Below are positions 7,307-15,937 of a stretch of DNA of 20,258 bases, in pieces. Under the pieces are notes generated by a model. The model was not told the DNA's origin. It saw only the letters and a program-made list of their open reading frames with translations, and did not search any database. The DNA is from JAMQKA01 sp033722415 (GTDB lineage Bacteria > Bacteroidota > Rhodothermia > Balneolales > Balneolaceae), in contig JAWVZC010000029.1 in the NCBI GenBank assembly GCA_033722415.1, positions 1 to 20,258 on the forward strand, read 5' to 3'. Numbering within the stretch: the first letter of the stretch is position 1; each line of letters opens with the position of its first letter. Position numbers and translations under genes: made by a program.

Positions 7307-9670
7307 TTAATCAGCACGCTGCCCTCTACCCCACTTTTTATTGGACTCTGGTCCCACCTCCAGTATAAGATTGCCGCCTTTGGTGATCTCCTCGTGGGAT
7401 ATCCAGTATCGATCTATCGGCTTGCCGTTCAGCGAGGCCGACTGAATGTAGATATTTTTTGAGGGATTGCCCCTGGTTTCGATGGTAAAGGAACCCCCGG
7501 AATAATATTCGGGATCCAGTTGGATGGTAACCCTGTCGAACACCGGAGTGGTAATCTCCCATTGGGGATCAACGTCGGCCCCGCCCTGTAGATCGAACAG
7601 CCCGATCGCCATAAGCACGCCCAGTGCCCCCATTAGCCCCTGGTCTTCGTCACTGTTGTATCCCCCAAACGGGGTGATATCCCCGAAGGTGTACTCCTTG
7701 ACCTGCCGTACCCAGTACTGGCTCAGCCACGGTGCACCGGCGAAGTTAAAGAGATGAGCCATCTGGCAGCTCGGCTGATTCGAATAATCGACCCAGCTTT
7801 CCCCGTGACGTTTACCTTCGGCGATAAACCGGTCCCCGCGGGCCCGCTCGAACTGCTCGTTGAGGCGTTCAATATAGCGCTCAGGGCCTCCGAAGGCCTC
7901 AATCAGCCCTTCCATGTCATGCGGCACGTAATGGGTAAACGTGGCCGAGTTGCCCTCCACAAATCCCGGGGTGTTGAATGAGTCTGGCATCACCGGCTGA
8001 AACCCTTCAAGCCAGGTCCCGTCCGGGTTGCGCGGCCTGATCCATTTTGTCTCCGGATCCCAGAGATTTTTCCAGTTGCCGGATCGCTCCAGGAATTTTT
8101 CGTAGTACTCTTCCTTGCCCAGTCCTTTCGCAAACTGGGCCAGGGTCCAGTCCTGGTAGGCATAAAACAGGGTTTGCGCGGTACCTTCTCGGTGAAACCC
8201 CGCTCCCTCCGGGGTAACCGGTATCCATCCCTGATCCACATAGTGCTGCATGCCGCCCCCGGTCGCATTGGGACCCGCCTCATAACCGGCATGACTGCGG
8301 ATACCGCCGGGATAGGCGTTCTTCAGGGCGCCCTCCCAGGCCGCCTCCACGTCAAAATTCCGTATTCCCTTGTTGTAGGCAGCCGCAATCAGGGGAGTGG
8401 CCTGGTCGCCCACCATCACATAGGTATAGTTTCCGCCGCTGGGACCGCGCGCTATCAATCCCCCGTTTTTGTAATACTGCACTAAGTTGGCCACAAAATC
8501 ATTCATCACATCGGGATACGCCAATGACCAAAGCACATTGATGGTCCATTCTGCTCCCCAAAAACTGTCGGAGTTGTACATATGGCGCTCCGGTTCACCG
8601 TTCTTATTCAACGGCAGCTGCCTCACCACCGGTCGGGGGCCGGTGTTGTCGGTATATTTGCCATTCACATCGCTGTAGATACGCCGACCCAGCAGGGCAT
8701 GCCACAGATCAGTGTAGAATTTCACCTTGTGGGCATGGGTTCCCCCCTCCACCGTAATCCGGGAAAGCCATCGGTTCCACTCGTTTCTCGACTCCTGCAC
8801 TACGCGATCGAAATCCCAGTGTGGTAGCTCCGTCTCCAGGTTCAGGCGGGCCTGGTGCTGGCTCACGTATGAGAGCGCCACTTTCATCTGCACGGTGTAT
8901 GATCCCCGGGTATGATAACTGACATATCCCCCGCTCTCCGGCCCGGAGATCCGTTCAACGGCACTTGGGATCACCTCCTTGTTCTCTCCATTCATCTTCC
9001 ACCCGCCGAAGCGGTCAATCGGTTTATCGAAGCGAGCCACAAAATAAACCGTCGAAGGCTTTTTCCGCCGGAAGGAGGGGGCCATTACCGCATAGCCGGC
9101 CACCTCACGGTCCGATACGCGGTGAATAAGTGCGTCCTGCATTTCGCCGTGCCCCAGATGAGCCCCGAGATCAAACAGAATGTGGGACTTGCTACCTTCG
9201 GGGAACTGGTAGCGATGAAAACCGACTCTGGTCGTGGAGGTGAGTTCTACCCCGATATCGTAGTCCTCCAGATATACCTTGTGATAGCCGGGTTTCACCA
9301 CTTCATCGCGGTGTGAAAACGCCGATTTGTAGGCATCATATCCCTTGTGGCCGGTCATCGGACCGGTGATCGGCATGACCGGGATGCCGGAGAGCTGCCA
9401 GGCGTGGATATGACTGAAGGTACGGATGTGGCGATCTCCATAGCGGTAGCCCGAATTCCAGGTACCGTCGGTTTTCGTATCCGGGCTGAGATTGACCATT
9501 CCAAACGGCCGGCTGGCCGATGAAAAGTAGAGCCAGCGCGGCTGGACGGTATCGATAAGCGGATCGACGTAGTCTACCGGCTCTTTTTCCATACCCTGTG
9601 CTATCATTTCAAATGGCAACAACAGCAAAAATAGCCCTGTCACCAGCATCCCGAATAGTTCCTTGTTCAT
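7307..9670 (-). CDS. GH92-family glycoside hydrolase, divergent (secreted)
   Basis: A 787-residue member of the GH92 family, whose characterised members are calcium-dependent exo-alpha-mannosidases. The start is set at ATG 9670 because it begins a clear signal peptide (MNKELFGMLVTGLFLLLLPF, ending about IAQG); the frame stays open upstream to 9787. Motifs in order: VDPLIDT (35-41) and PFGMVNLSPDT (55-65) in the N-terminal beta domain, FSHIHAWQLSG (85-95), then in the helical barrel LWDPETKWIRPR (536-547), EGNSATFTHYVPHD (572-585), SNQPSCQMAHLFNFAG (630-645) and NSDEDQGLMGA (672-682). Characterised enzymes have GNEPS and NDDxGQMSA at the last two places, so the active-site loop is altered and the substrate may not be mannose. 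The gene is last in the minus-strand operon, 141 bases after the lactonase gene. Confidence 0.85.
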   Translation of the reverse strand: MNKELFGMLVTGLFLLLLPFEMIAQGMEKEPVDYVDPLIDTVQPRWLYFSSASRPFGMVNLSPDTKTDGTWNSGYRYGDRHIRTFSHIHAWQLSGIPVMPITGPMTGHKGYDAYKSAFSHRDEVVKPGYHKVYLEDYDIGVELTSTTRVGFHRYQFPEGSKSHILFDLGAHLGHGEMQDALIHRVSDREVAGYAVMAPSFRRKKPSTVYFVARFDKPIDRFGGWKMNGENKEVIPSAVERISGPESGGYVSYHTRGSYTVQMKVALSYVSQHQARLNLETELPHWDFDRVVQESRNEWNRWLSRITVEGGTHAHKVKFYTDLWHALLGRRIYSDVNGKYTDNTGPRPVVRQLPLNKNGEPERHMYNSDSFWGAEWTINVLWSLAYPDVMNDFVANLVQYYKNGGLIARGPSGGNYTYVMVGDQATPLIAAAYNKGIRNFDVEAAWEGALKNAYPGGIRSHAGYEAGPNATGGGMQHYVDQGWIPVTPEGAGFHREGTAQTLFYAYQDWTLAQFAKGLGKEEYYEKFLERSGNWKNLWDPETKWIRPRNPDGTWLEGFQPVMPDSFNTPGFVEGNSATFTHYVPHDMEGLIEAFGGPERYIERLNEQFERARGDRFIAEGKRHGESWVDYSNQPSCQMAHLFNFAGAPWLSQYWVRQVKEYTFGDITPFGGYNSDEDQGLMGALGVLMAIGLFDLQGGADVDPQWEITTPVFDRVTIQLDPEYYSGGSFTIETRGNPSKNIYIQSASLNGKPIDRYWISHEEITKGGNLILEVGPESNKKWGRGQRAD

Positions 9671-9729
9671 GTTCTGAAAGGTTATGTATGTGATTAGCTG
9701 TGGCAGTTTTAGACCTGTCGAACGTATAG

Positions 9730-9748
9730 TTCCGGGCTTGGCCCGGAA
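9730..9748. repeat. Short GC-rich palindrome (REP-like) between lactonase and GH92 genes
   Basis: TTCCGGGC (9730-9737) and GCCCGGAA (9741-9748) are perfect inverted arms around a TTG loop. No T-run follows on either strand, so it is not a typical intrinsic terminator. It resembles the dispersed CCGGGC/GCCCGG palindromes of many bacterial genomes and the second example at 15416-15437. As an intercistronic hairpin it could stabilise or partly attenuate the operon mRNA. Confidence 0.6.
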
Positions 9749-9811
9749 TGGTAACCCACAAATTTCAGTAAGGGCGAGAGGTCCCAACTATAGGACCGAA
9801 AATCATACACC

Positions 9812-10654
9812 TCATTCATTTGCCTGCAGCCCGTAACAATCGACCGCATTTCCTCCGAAAAATGCCGCTCTTTCCGCATCTGACATCCCGGAAGTGTAGT
9901 CATCGACCAGGGAATATACCTCCCCGTACTCCGCGGCGAGTTTGCAGACCGGCCAATCCGACCCGTACATCAGCCGGTCGACGCCGAATGCATCGAACAC
10001 CACATCGAGATACGGTTTGAAATCGTCCGGTTTCCATTGCTCCCAGTCGGCTTCCGTGACCAAGCCGGATACTTTGCACCATATGTTGGGATGGCGAGCC
10101 AGCTCCCTGATCCCGTTCTCCCATTCATCGATCTTTTGATCCGCAATTTCCGGTTTGGCGATATGGTCGAGCACAAATTTCTGATCCGGAAAATGTTCAG
10201 TAAACGCCACGGCCACCGGCAGGTGGCGGGCAAATATGAGGATATCGTAGGTCAGGGCAAAATCGGTCAGTATGTTAATACCCCGGAGAAAATCGGGGCG
10301 CAACAGGAACCGGTCGTCCGGTTCATCCTGTACGATATGTCGCAGACCGACCAGTTTATCGTGCCCGGAATAGTGTTCAAGACGTTCTGCAAAATTATCA
10401 GCGCGAATATCGAGCCATCCCACGACGCCCGTTACATAATCATACTGTTCGGCAAACTGCAGCAGGTATTCGGTCTCATGCTCAGTTTGATCCGCCTGTA
10501 CCGCCACAGATCCGTCGATTTCAACCCGGTCCAGTTCCACCTTGAGATCGGGCGGCAGAAAATGCTGTTTGAGTATCCCCATCTCATCTGTTATCCACGC
10601 GTGCGATTCGGGATCATAATTCCAGAAGTGCTGGTGTGAATCTATTTTCAGCAT
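9812..10654 (-). CDS. Amidohydrolase-family sugar lactonase (COG3618), probable L-fuconolactonase
   Basis: A 280-residue cytoplasmic TIM-barrel hydrolase of the amidohydrolase-2 family, with no signal peptide. Landmarks: DSHQHFW at 5-11 with the two barrel-strand-1 histidines (H7, H9), GLRHIVQDEPDD at 103-114, LDHIAKP at 162-168 (H164), CKVSGL at 193-198, and YGSDWPV at 230-236 with the catalytic-type Asp233. These motifs are typical of COG3618, which includes L-fuconolactone and L-rhamnono-lactone hydrolases. With two fucosidases and an SDR dehydrogenase in the locus, hydrolysis of L-fucono-lactone to L-fuconate is the best guess. It sits 26 bases after the esterase gene and is clearly cotranscribed. 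Rhamnonolactonase or a different 6-deoxy-sugar lactonase remains possible. Confidence 0.85.
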   Translation of the reverse strand: MLKIDSHQHFWNYDPESHAWITDEMGILKQHFLPPDLKVELDRVEIDGSVAVQADQTEHETEYLLQFAEQYDYVTGVVGWLDIRADNFAERLEHYSGHDKLVGLRHIVQDEPDDRFLLRPDFLRGINILTDFALTYDILIFARHLPVAVAFTEHFPDQKFVLDHIAKPEIADQKIDEWENGIRELARHPNIWCKVSGLVTEADWEQWKPDDFKPYLDVVFDAFGVDRLMYGSDWPVCKLAAEYGEVYSLVDDYTSGMSDAERAAFFGGNAVDCYGLQANE

Positions 10655-10680
10655 ATAACGATTTCAAATTTGGTTCGAGT

Positions 10681-12717
10681 TCAGTTATTACCTTCGGTAA
10701 CACCAGGCCAGTTGTCGGTGCGGAACGGGGAAGCGGGCAGCCCGGCCCCGTTGTAGAGGTTACAATCAGGATTGGCCGACCACCCATAGCGAACGGCTAC
10801 GGGATCAGGTTCATCGGGGCTGTATACCACCACATCATCCCCCGTGATTTCAGCTTCCGCCCAGTGAAACGTCCGATCATTGCCTGCAACGGCAAATCCT
10901 TTCAACTCGCCTCCCCGGGCCTGAAGTCCGCCGTTAACGTGGTCAAACGAGATCCGAATCCTGTTACCATCCAGTTTTTGCATGTTGCGGTATATCGGAC
11001 CCGAATAGGCAATATTTTGCCCGTAAACAGTTGCCCGGGCGTTCAGTGCCAGCCTGCGACCGACCTCCTGCTTGTTTTTAGGGTGGATATCATTGGCATT
11101 GCCGATATCGATCGTTACAGCCATACCGGTATTAGGCTCTGAGAGTGCCATGAGCTGGGCTTCCCGAAGTTCCGCCCATTCAGATTCCACCGGCTGCTCA
11201 TTGCGCTCCATGAAATTAGCAAGTTGAACAAACAGGAACGGGAATTGGCCCTGCCCCCAGTTTATTCGCCAATCCCGTATCATCCGGGGAAACAGGTCAC
11301 GGTACTGGTAGGCACGGCCCGTATTGCTTTCGCCCTGGTACCAGATGGCCCCCCGGATGGCAAAGGGTATAATCGGGTGAATCATGGCGTTGTATAGTAC
11401 GGTTGGTCGGTTTGGACGCTGTGAGATCACCGGTACGGCTACCCGGTATTTCCAGGGACCCGAAATGTTCAGGGAATCGCCTGCACTGTTTTTTAATCGG
11501 AGTTGTCCCGGCCGTCCCCAGAACCCGCCACCTCCCCCGGTATCGATCACGCGCACCGTGATGGTATTATTCCCATCATTAACAACCGATTTCGGCACCC
11601 CGTACGAACGGGGCTGATTGTATCCGTTTGTGCTCCCGATCCGCCTGCCGTTAAACCAGGTTATGTCGCTGTCATCAATTGGTCCGAGGTGCAGCACCAA
11701 GTCATCATGATGCCAGTTTTCGGGCAGATCCAGACTCTTTCGGTACCATACCACGCCATCCAGTGCCTCATGAGCTGCCTCTTCCCAGCGGCCGGGCAGC
11801 TCCATCCGGTCCCAACCGGAATCATCAAATTCTTCGGAGGCCCAGTGAGCAACTCCATTCAAATACCCGGTATCCCGGCTCACCAAGGCTGCGGAATCCT
11901 GCAATATTGCGGGATTAAGGAATTGCTCCTCGTTCTCAGGTTTTTCTGCCGATGCGATCATACTGGCAATCTGTTTGCGAAACTCCGGGAAATGGGCATC
12001 GAGTGTGTTTCGGCTGGTCCATGCCTCAGCAACTGTTCCGCCCCACGAAGAGTGAATAATACCTACCGGTATACCCAGGTGCTCATGGATATGGCGGGCA
12101 AAAAAGTAGGCCGTCGATGAAAATTCAGGAATGGTTTCCGGTGAACAGATCTGCCAGGTTCCGTTTTCTGCAACCAGCTCTTTACGCGGCAACACACTTG
12201 TTTCGTGAGCTGCCTGAAATAGCCGAATTTCCGGGAAATCCGACTTTGCGATCTCTTCTTCATAATTGTTGATCTGACCCCAGCCTGCCAGGGGCATTTC
12301 CATATTTGATTGCCCGGAAGCCAGCCATACTTCTCCGGAGAGCACGTTTTCAAAAGTTTGTATTTCCTGTCCTTTCACGGTTAATGTGTGCGGTCCCCCC
12401 GCCGGAAGTGGATTCATGTGGACACGCCAGTTCCCGTCTGGCCCGACAACTGTGCTTTTTCGACGACCGGCGATGGCAATCTCGACTACTCCGCCCGGTT
12501 CGGCGGTTCCCCAGATCGGGACATACCGGTTACGCTGCAGGATCATATTATCACTGAACAGAGATGGCAGAGATACGTTTTCAGCCGGTTCTGTAGTTTT
12601 CAATGCCCCGGGAGTGAAACCAGCAGAATCCTGGGAATACAGTGTGGATGCAGATACCCCCCCCAATGCAGCGAGGAAGAAGAAAAGATATTGAATGGCG
12701 TTTTTTGGGTTATTCAT
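10681..12717 (-). CDS. Sialate O-acetylesterase-type SGNH carbohydrate esterase (secreted)
   Basis: A 678-residue secreted esterase predicted to remove O-acetyl groups from glycans. A signal peptide covers about residues 1-28. The SGNH catalytic core is split: the nucleophile block EVWLASGQSNMEMPL contains Ser137; GAIWYQGESN (456-465) is the second conserved block; DIHP (543-546) supplies the Asp543/His545 pair. A beta-sandwich insert (about 300-410, with a galactose-binding-like fold pattern including LHLGPIDDSDITWFNG) lies between blocks, as in sialate O-acetylesterase relatives. It lies 56 bases after the Nramp-like gene and 26 bases before the lactonase, so it is operonic. The family name does not prove sialic acid as substrate: no sialidase is present, and acetylated fucose-rich glycan fits the context better. 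Confidence 0.9.
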   Translation of the reverse strand: MNNPKNAIQYLFFFLAALGGVSASTLYSQDSAGFTPGALKTTEPAENVSLPSLFSDNMILQRNRYVPIWGTAEPGGVVEIAIAGRRKSTVVGPDGNWRVHMNPLPAGGPHTLTVKGQEIQTFENVLSGEVWLASGQSNMEMPLAGWGQINNYEEEIAKSDFPEIRLFQAAHETSVLPRKELVAENGTWQICSPETIPEFSSTAYFFARHIHEHLGIPVGIIHSSWGGTVAEAWTSRNTLDAHFPEFRKQIASMIASAEKPENEEQFLNPAILQDSAALVSRDTGYLNGVAHWASEEFDDSGWDRMELPGRWEEAAHEALDGVVWYRKSLDLPENWHHDDLVLHLGPIDDSDITWFNGRRIGSTNGYNQPRSYGVPKSVVNDGNNTITVRVIDTGGGGGFWGRPGQLRLKNSAGDSLNISGPWKYRVAVPVISQRPNRPTVLYNAMIHPIIPFAIRGAIWYQGESNTGRAYQYRDLFPRMIRDWRINWGQGQFPFLFVQLANFMERNEQPVESEWAELREAQLMALSEPNTGMAVTIDIGNANDIHPKNKQEVGRRLALNARATVYGQNIAYSGPIYRNMQKLDGNRIRISFDHVNGGLQARGGELKGFAVAGNDRTFHWAEAEITGDDVVVYSPDEPDPVAVRYGWSANPDCNLYNGAGLPASPFRTDNWPGVTEGNN

Positions 12718-12773
12718 AATGTCGGGGCATCATTACAGGGTTAACTCCGTTTACCTGATCTATGGGTTCCGAA

Positions 12774-14147
12774 TTACCAAAAAAAACGAATGATACTGTA
12801 CACCGCGGCCAGCAGGATGGCGGTAATGCTCACCCAGAACGCGATATCGTACAGTCGGCCCGGTTTGAGCTGCTCATCGAGCCGAACGTACCGGAAATGG
12901 AACGCCGCATAGACCACGATAAGCAGCAGTATGGACGTAAAAAATCCACCGATAATAACCATCAGTACCGGCAGCTGGAAAAACAGGAACATCAGGGCCC
13001 AGAGTACCGGGAACACCCAGGCCAGGATAGCGATCATTTTCCGTCGCTCCTCCCGGTCGTAAAAGTCGAACAGGCCCAGGGTGCCGAAGGCGTCGGAAAA
13101 TATGCGGGTCCAGCTGGCAAGCGCCGAGAAAAGCGTCGAAAACAGCACCACTACCGCACACACCAGGAACACGTTGCGAGCCCCGGGGCCCATCGTTTCG
13201 GTGTACATGCCGGAAAGCGTTTCGATCATCTGGTACCCCTCCGGTATCCGATCCTGCACGTGGAGCACCGCCGCCCCCAGCACGTAGAACGCTGCTGTCA
13301 CCAGTGTGTACACAATCATTGAAAGTACGGCATCCCAGTACATCACCTTGATCCATCCTTTGGCCCGGCGGGTCCACTCCTCGCTCTGTTCCGCCGGCCC
13401 GGTATATGCGGCATATCCCTTTTCCAGGCACCAGTAGTGGTAGTACATGATCTCATCACCGCCCACGCCGGTAATGCCAAATGCACCGATGGCCACCGCC
13501 ACCATGGCCGTGGGCAGGTTGAACTCCAGCCCGTACAAAATGTCATTCCAGGTGAACGCGTAGCTGGTAAACTGCAGGAAGTAGACCGAGAGAAAAGTAA
13601 ATATGGTGAAGAAGGCGATCAGGACCAGGCAAAATCGTTCTACAAACGTATAGTACCCCCTGAATACCAGCAGGGAAGCGGTTACAGTGACCAGCACCGT
13701 CCAGGTGGTCACCCCCACCGAGGGGAAAAAGATATTCAGTGTAATGGCCACCCCGCCGATAATGCCCCCCACCTGCAGCAGCTTGAACAACTGGATGAAC
13801 AGCCAGGTCCAGATAGACCAGTTCACGTTGCGGAACGACCAGCCGGGCAGCTTGTTGAGGGCGGTCATTACGGTTTCTCCCGCACTGATTGCATGTTTGC
13901 CGAATTCAAGCTGGAGGGTAACTTTAACCAGGCAGCTCAGAATTACCACCCAGAATGTGACAAACCCGGCGCGGGCCCCGAGTGTGGTTGTAGCTATCAG
14001 TTCCCCCGACCCGACGATGGCGGCCGAGAGCACAAAGCCGGGACCAAGGTACCGGATTGTCTGCCAAAAATTTTCAGGTGGTTCCCTGATGTCATCCTCC
14101 GTCAGGAGATAGGGGTCCCACTTCGGTTTTTCTGCCTCGTTATCCAT
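12774..14147 (-). CDS. Nramp-like membrane transporter lacking canonical metal motifs
   Basis: A 457-residue inner-membrane protein with about eleven hydrophobic segments, belonging to the Nramp/SLC11 superfamily (LeuT fold). It begins with a soluble tail of about 30 residues, then LGPGFVLSAAIVGSGELIAT (34-53), which aligns with the Nramp TM1. The canonical DPGN metal motif is replaced by GSGE (46-49). In the TM6 position the MPH motif is replaced by GVGGDEIMYYHYW (227-239). Loss of both sites argues against classic manganese/iron transport. ATG 14147 is supported by GGAG four bases before the start. The gene opens the operon of esterase, lactonase and GH92. A sugar, sugar acid or unusual cation are all possible cargos; context favours the sugar side, but this is inference. 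Confidence 0.85.
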   Translation of the reverse strand: MDNEAEKPKWDPYLLTEDDIREPPENFWQTIRYLGPGFVLSAAIVGSGELIATTTLGARAGFVTFWVVILSCLVKVTLQLEFGKHAISAGETVMTALNKLPGWSFRNVNWSIWTWLFIQLFKLLQVGGIIGGVAITLNIFFPSVGVTTWTVLVTVTASLLVFRGYYTFVERFCLVLIAFFTIFTFLSVYFLQFTSYAFTWNDILYGLEFNLPTAMVAVAIGAFGITGVGGDEIMYYHYWCLEKGYAAYTGPAEQSEEWTRRAKGWIKVMYWDAVLSMIVYTLVTAAFYVLGAAVLHVQDRIPEGYQMIETLSGMYTETMGPGARNVFLVCAVVVLFSTLFSALASWTRIFSDAFGTLGLFDFYDREERRKMIAILAWVFPVLWALMFLFFQLPVLMVIIGGFFTSILLLIVVYAAFHFRYVRLDEQLKPGRLYDIAFWVSITAILLAAVYSIIRFFW

Positions 14148-14504
14148 GCGGCTCCGAATTCACCATCCTGTTTGCCGTAGTTTCAATTAACCGCTCACTA
14201 CCCAAAAATATGCCCGATTTATTTCCTGTCGTCCATCATAGGGCATCCCTGATATCTGAATTCCCGAGATATCTCCCATCGCTGTCCTGCTAAGGATACA
14301 AATTTTAATGAATACCCAAAAAGTAATTCTCCCCGAGTCCCGGGGTGCGCTTCCCGCAGCCGGTATTGGGTTTATCCGGACACCTCAGGAGCTTGAACCG
14401 GGGATGTATGGGGGGCAGCTGTTTACCCAAATATTTTACTGATCATTTTTTACCTTTACTGGGCTGTTAAAATAGTATCGGATGAATTTAGAAAGGAACA
14501 AACA
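14148..14504. other. Divergent intergenic region between Nramp-like and SDR genes
   Basis: This stretch separates two divergent genes and must carry promoters for both. A clean TATTTTTG (minus strand, 14203-14210) matches the Bacteroidota -7 element 56 bases before the Nramp-like start, but no TTG is at the expected -33. A small GC hairpin CCCCG-N5-CGGGG lies near 14332. No gene or RNA was recognised. Confidence 0.5.
14203..14210 (-). promoter_or_regulatory. Putative -7 element for the Nramp-like operon
   Basis: TATTTTTG on the minus strand is a perfect TAnnTTTG match 56 bases upstream of the start codon. The -33 TTG is missing at 19-20 bases, so the call rests on position and one hexamer-like match. 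Confidence 0.3.
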
Positions 14505-15290
14505 ATGGATCTCAATCTGGAGGAAAAAGTAATCATGGTAACGGGGGGTGCGGGACTCCCGGGCAGTATCGGCGAAACCATCGTCCGGCATATTGTTGAT
14601 GAGGGGGGCATTCCGGTAATCGTCGATATCAATCAGCGCGGCAAGAAGATGGAACAGGAATTGTGGGACCAGGGAGTCAACGCCCTGTTTGTGGAAACGG
14701 ATCTCACCACGCCCGAGGGTTGCCGCAATGCCGTGGAACAGGCCACCGATCATTTCGGCCGGCTTGAGGGCCTGGTCAATAATCTTGGTATCAATGACGG
14801 GGTGGGACTGGATCGTACCTATGATGATTTTCTCGATTCGCTGAAGCTGAACCTCGTGCACTTTTATGCCGTTACGAAAGCCGCGCTCCCCTGGCTGCGC
14901 AAATCATCCGGTCCGGTCGTCAATATTGCGTCCAAGGTTGCGCTTACGGGACAGGGCGGAACCTCCGGCTATGCTGCGGCAAAAGGGGGCGTACTGGCTC
15001 TGACCCGCGAGTGGGCCCTGGAGCTGCGTGAGGACGATATCCGGGTCAATGCCATGGTGATCGCCGAGTCGTGGACACCGGGTTACAAGAAGTGGCTTGA
15101 TACCTTCGACGAACCAGAAGAGAAGAAGAAGGATATCGTTGCAAAAATACCGCTTCAGCAGCGCATGACTACACCGGATGAAGTGGCGGATACCGTCTTG
15201 TTCCTGCTCTCCGAACGCTCCTCGCATACCACCGGGCAGTTCGTGCATGTGGACGGCGGGTACGTTCACCTGGATCGTGCGATCTCCTGA
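14505..15290 (+). CDS. SDR-family NAD(P) oxidoreductase, probable L-fucose dehydrogenase
   Basis: A 261-residue cytoplasmic short-chain dehydrogenase. The Rossmann motif TGGAGLPGSIG is at 13-23, the acidic VDIN end of beta-2 at 40-43 suggests NAD preference, NNLG (92-95) replaces the common NNAG, and the catalytic triad is Ser143, Tyr156 and Lys160 (YAAAK). The C-terminus has the usual GQFVHVDGGY. AAAGGA lies about nine bases before ATG 14505. It is divergent from the operon that contains the lactonase. SDR L-fucose dehydrogenases form L-fucono-lactone, the presumed substrate of that lactonase, so the pair makes a coherent two-step oxidation. The SDR sequence alone does not fix the sugar, and another aldose dehydrogenase role is possible. 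Confidence 0.85.
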   Translation: MDLNLEEKVIMVTGGAGLPGSIGETIVRHIVDEGGIPVIVDINQRGKKMEQELWDQGVNALFVETDLTTPEGCRNAVEQATDHFGRLEGLVNNLGINDGVGLDRTYDDFLDSLKLNLVHFYAVTKAALPWLRKSSGPVVNIASKVALTGQGGTSGYAAAKGGVLALTREWALELREDDIRVNAMVIAESWTPGYKKWLDTFDEPEEKKKDIVAKIPLQQRMTTPDEVADTVLFLLSERSSHTTGQFVHVDGGYVHLDRAIS

Positions 15291-15415
15291 TTCCCGTGTT
15301 GGCACTGGGTGGCAGAACCTGGCGAAGAAAAATACAGGTAATCGTTCCAGTATTTTCTGAAGTGATTTCGCAAACCGGGATCTTAGATAGTGCAACCAAA
15401 TTCCACACCGGCGTC

Positions 15416-15437
15416 ATCCCGGGCCCCGACCCGGGAT
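15416..15437. repeat. Short GC-rich palindrome (REP-like)
   Basis: ATCCCGGG (15416-15423) and CCCGGGAT (15430-15437) are perfect arms around a six-base loop, preceded by GCGTC. It is of the same general CCGGG/CCCGG type as 9730-9748 and lacks a T-run, so it reads as a dispersed palindromic repeat rather than a terminator. Confidence 0.65.
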
Positions 15438-15500
15438 AACGCAGGGGTACCAAGCCGTTGATTTTGTTCAACAATTTGATCAGCGTCCCTCATCCCTCCG

Positions 15501-15532
15501 AGATCCTGAAAGAGATACTGAAACAAGTTCAG
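15501..15532. repeat. Dispersed-repeat fragment around CTGAA-N5-TTCAG
   Basis: CTGAAACAAGTTCAG (15518-15532) is a palindrome of the widespread 'CTGAACTTGTTTCAG' type. Next to it the ten bases AGATCCTGAA (15501-15510) recur as AGATACTGAA (15513-15522), a 12-base-spaced duplication. It looks like a partial copy of an intergenic repeat. Confidence 0.45.
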
Positions 15533-15937
15533 CACAATGGTTTGGATGACGTGGAGGTCGCAACTGGAAAAGAGTCATGATTGGGATATGAGGATTTTAC
15601 CAAAGAAACTGCAGTACAGAAGCGCATGTAAATTTCAGGTGTTCACCAGTTCTCCAATGCCCGGGGCATCTTCATTGTTGCTAAAAGTTGGGGGACCCGC
15701 TTACGGTTACTAATCCGCCGTTCGATGTATGCTTCCCCGTGACAAGCCGATTAACAGAGTCCGCCCCCAATCCCTCACACTTTCCGCCCGTTTTCGGCAT
15801 AAAGATCGTGCCCCTCCCGAATAACGGAAAGATCCCCCCCGGTTCTCTTGTGATTGCCGGTGTTGGTTTTTCCCGCTGATTTTACTATGGTACCTTAGTG
15901 GCGGATAGAAACATCTATCAACAGACACGAATATGAA

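Larger units (their letters stand above)
15291..15937. other. Non-coding stretch with dispersed palindromes, no gene supported
   Basis: About 650 bases between the SDR and TPR genes. It holds two repeat-like palindromes (15416-15437 and 15501-15532). The remaining open frames on both strands (for example 15688-15879) have odd composition, no ribosome site and no recognisable family, and were not called. No promoter for the TPR gene could be fixed. Confidence 0.6.

Noticed and set aside
9730..9748. Intrinsic terminator after the lactonase gene
   Set aside because: The stem is good but there is no T-run after it on the minus strand, and the GH92 gene follows in the same direction.
10681..12717. 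Sialic-acid utilisation locus
   Set aside because: Only the esterase points that way; no sialidase, aldolase or sialic-acid transporter is present, while several genes fit fucose.
12762..13322. 186-codon plus-strand frame
   Set aside because: Antisense to the Nramp-like gene and of low-quality composition.
13437..14180. 247-codon plus-strand frame
   Set aside because: Antisense to the Nramp-like gene; Gln/His/Arg-rich composition is typical of a shadow frame.
15688..15879. 63-codon plus-strand frame in the gap before the TPR gene
   Set aside because: Proline-rich random-looking composition, no ribosome site, no recognised family.
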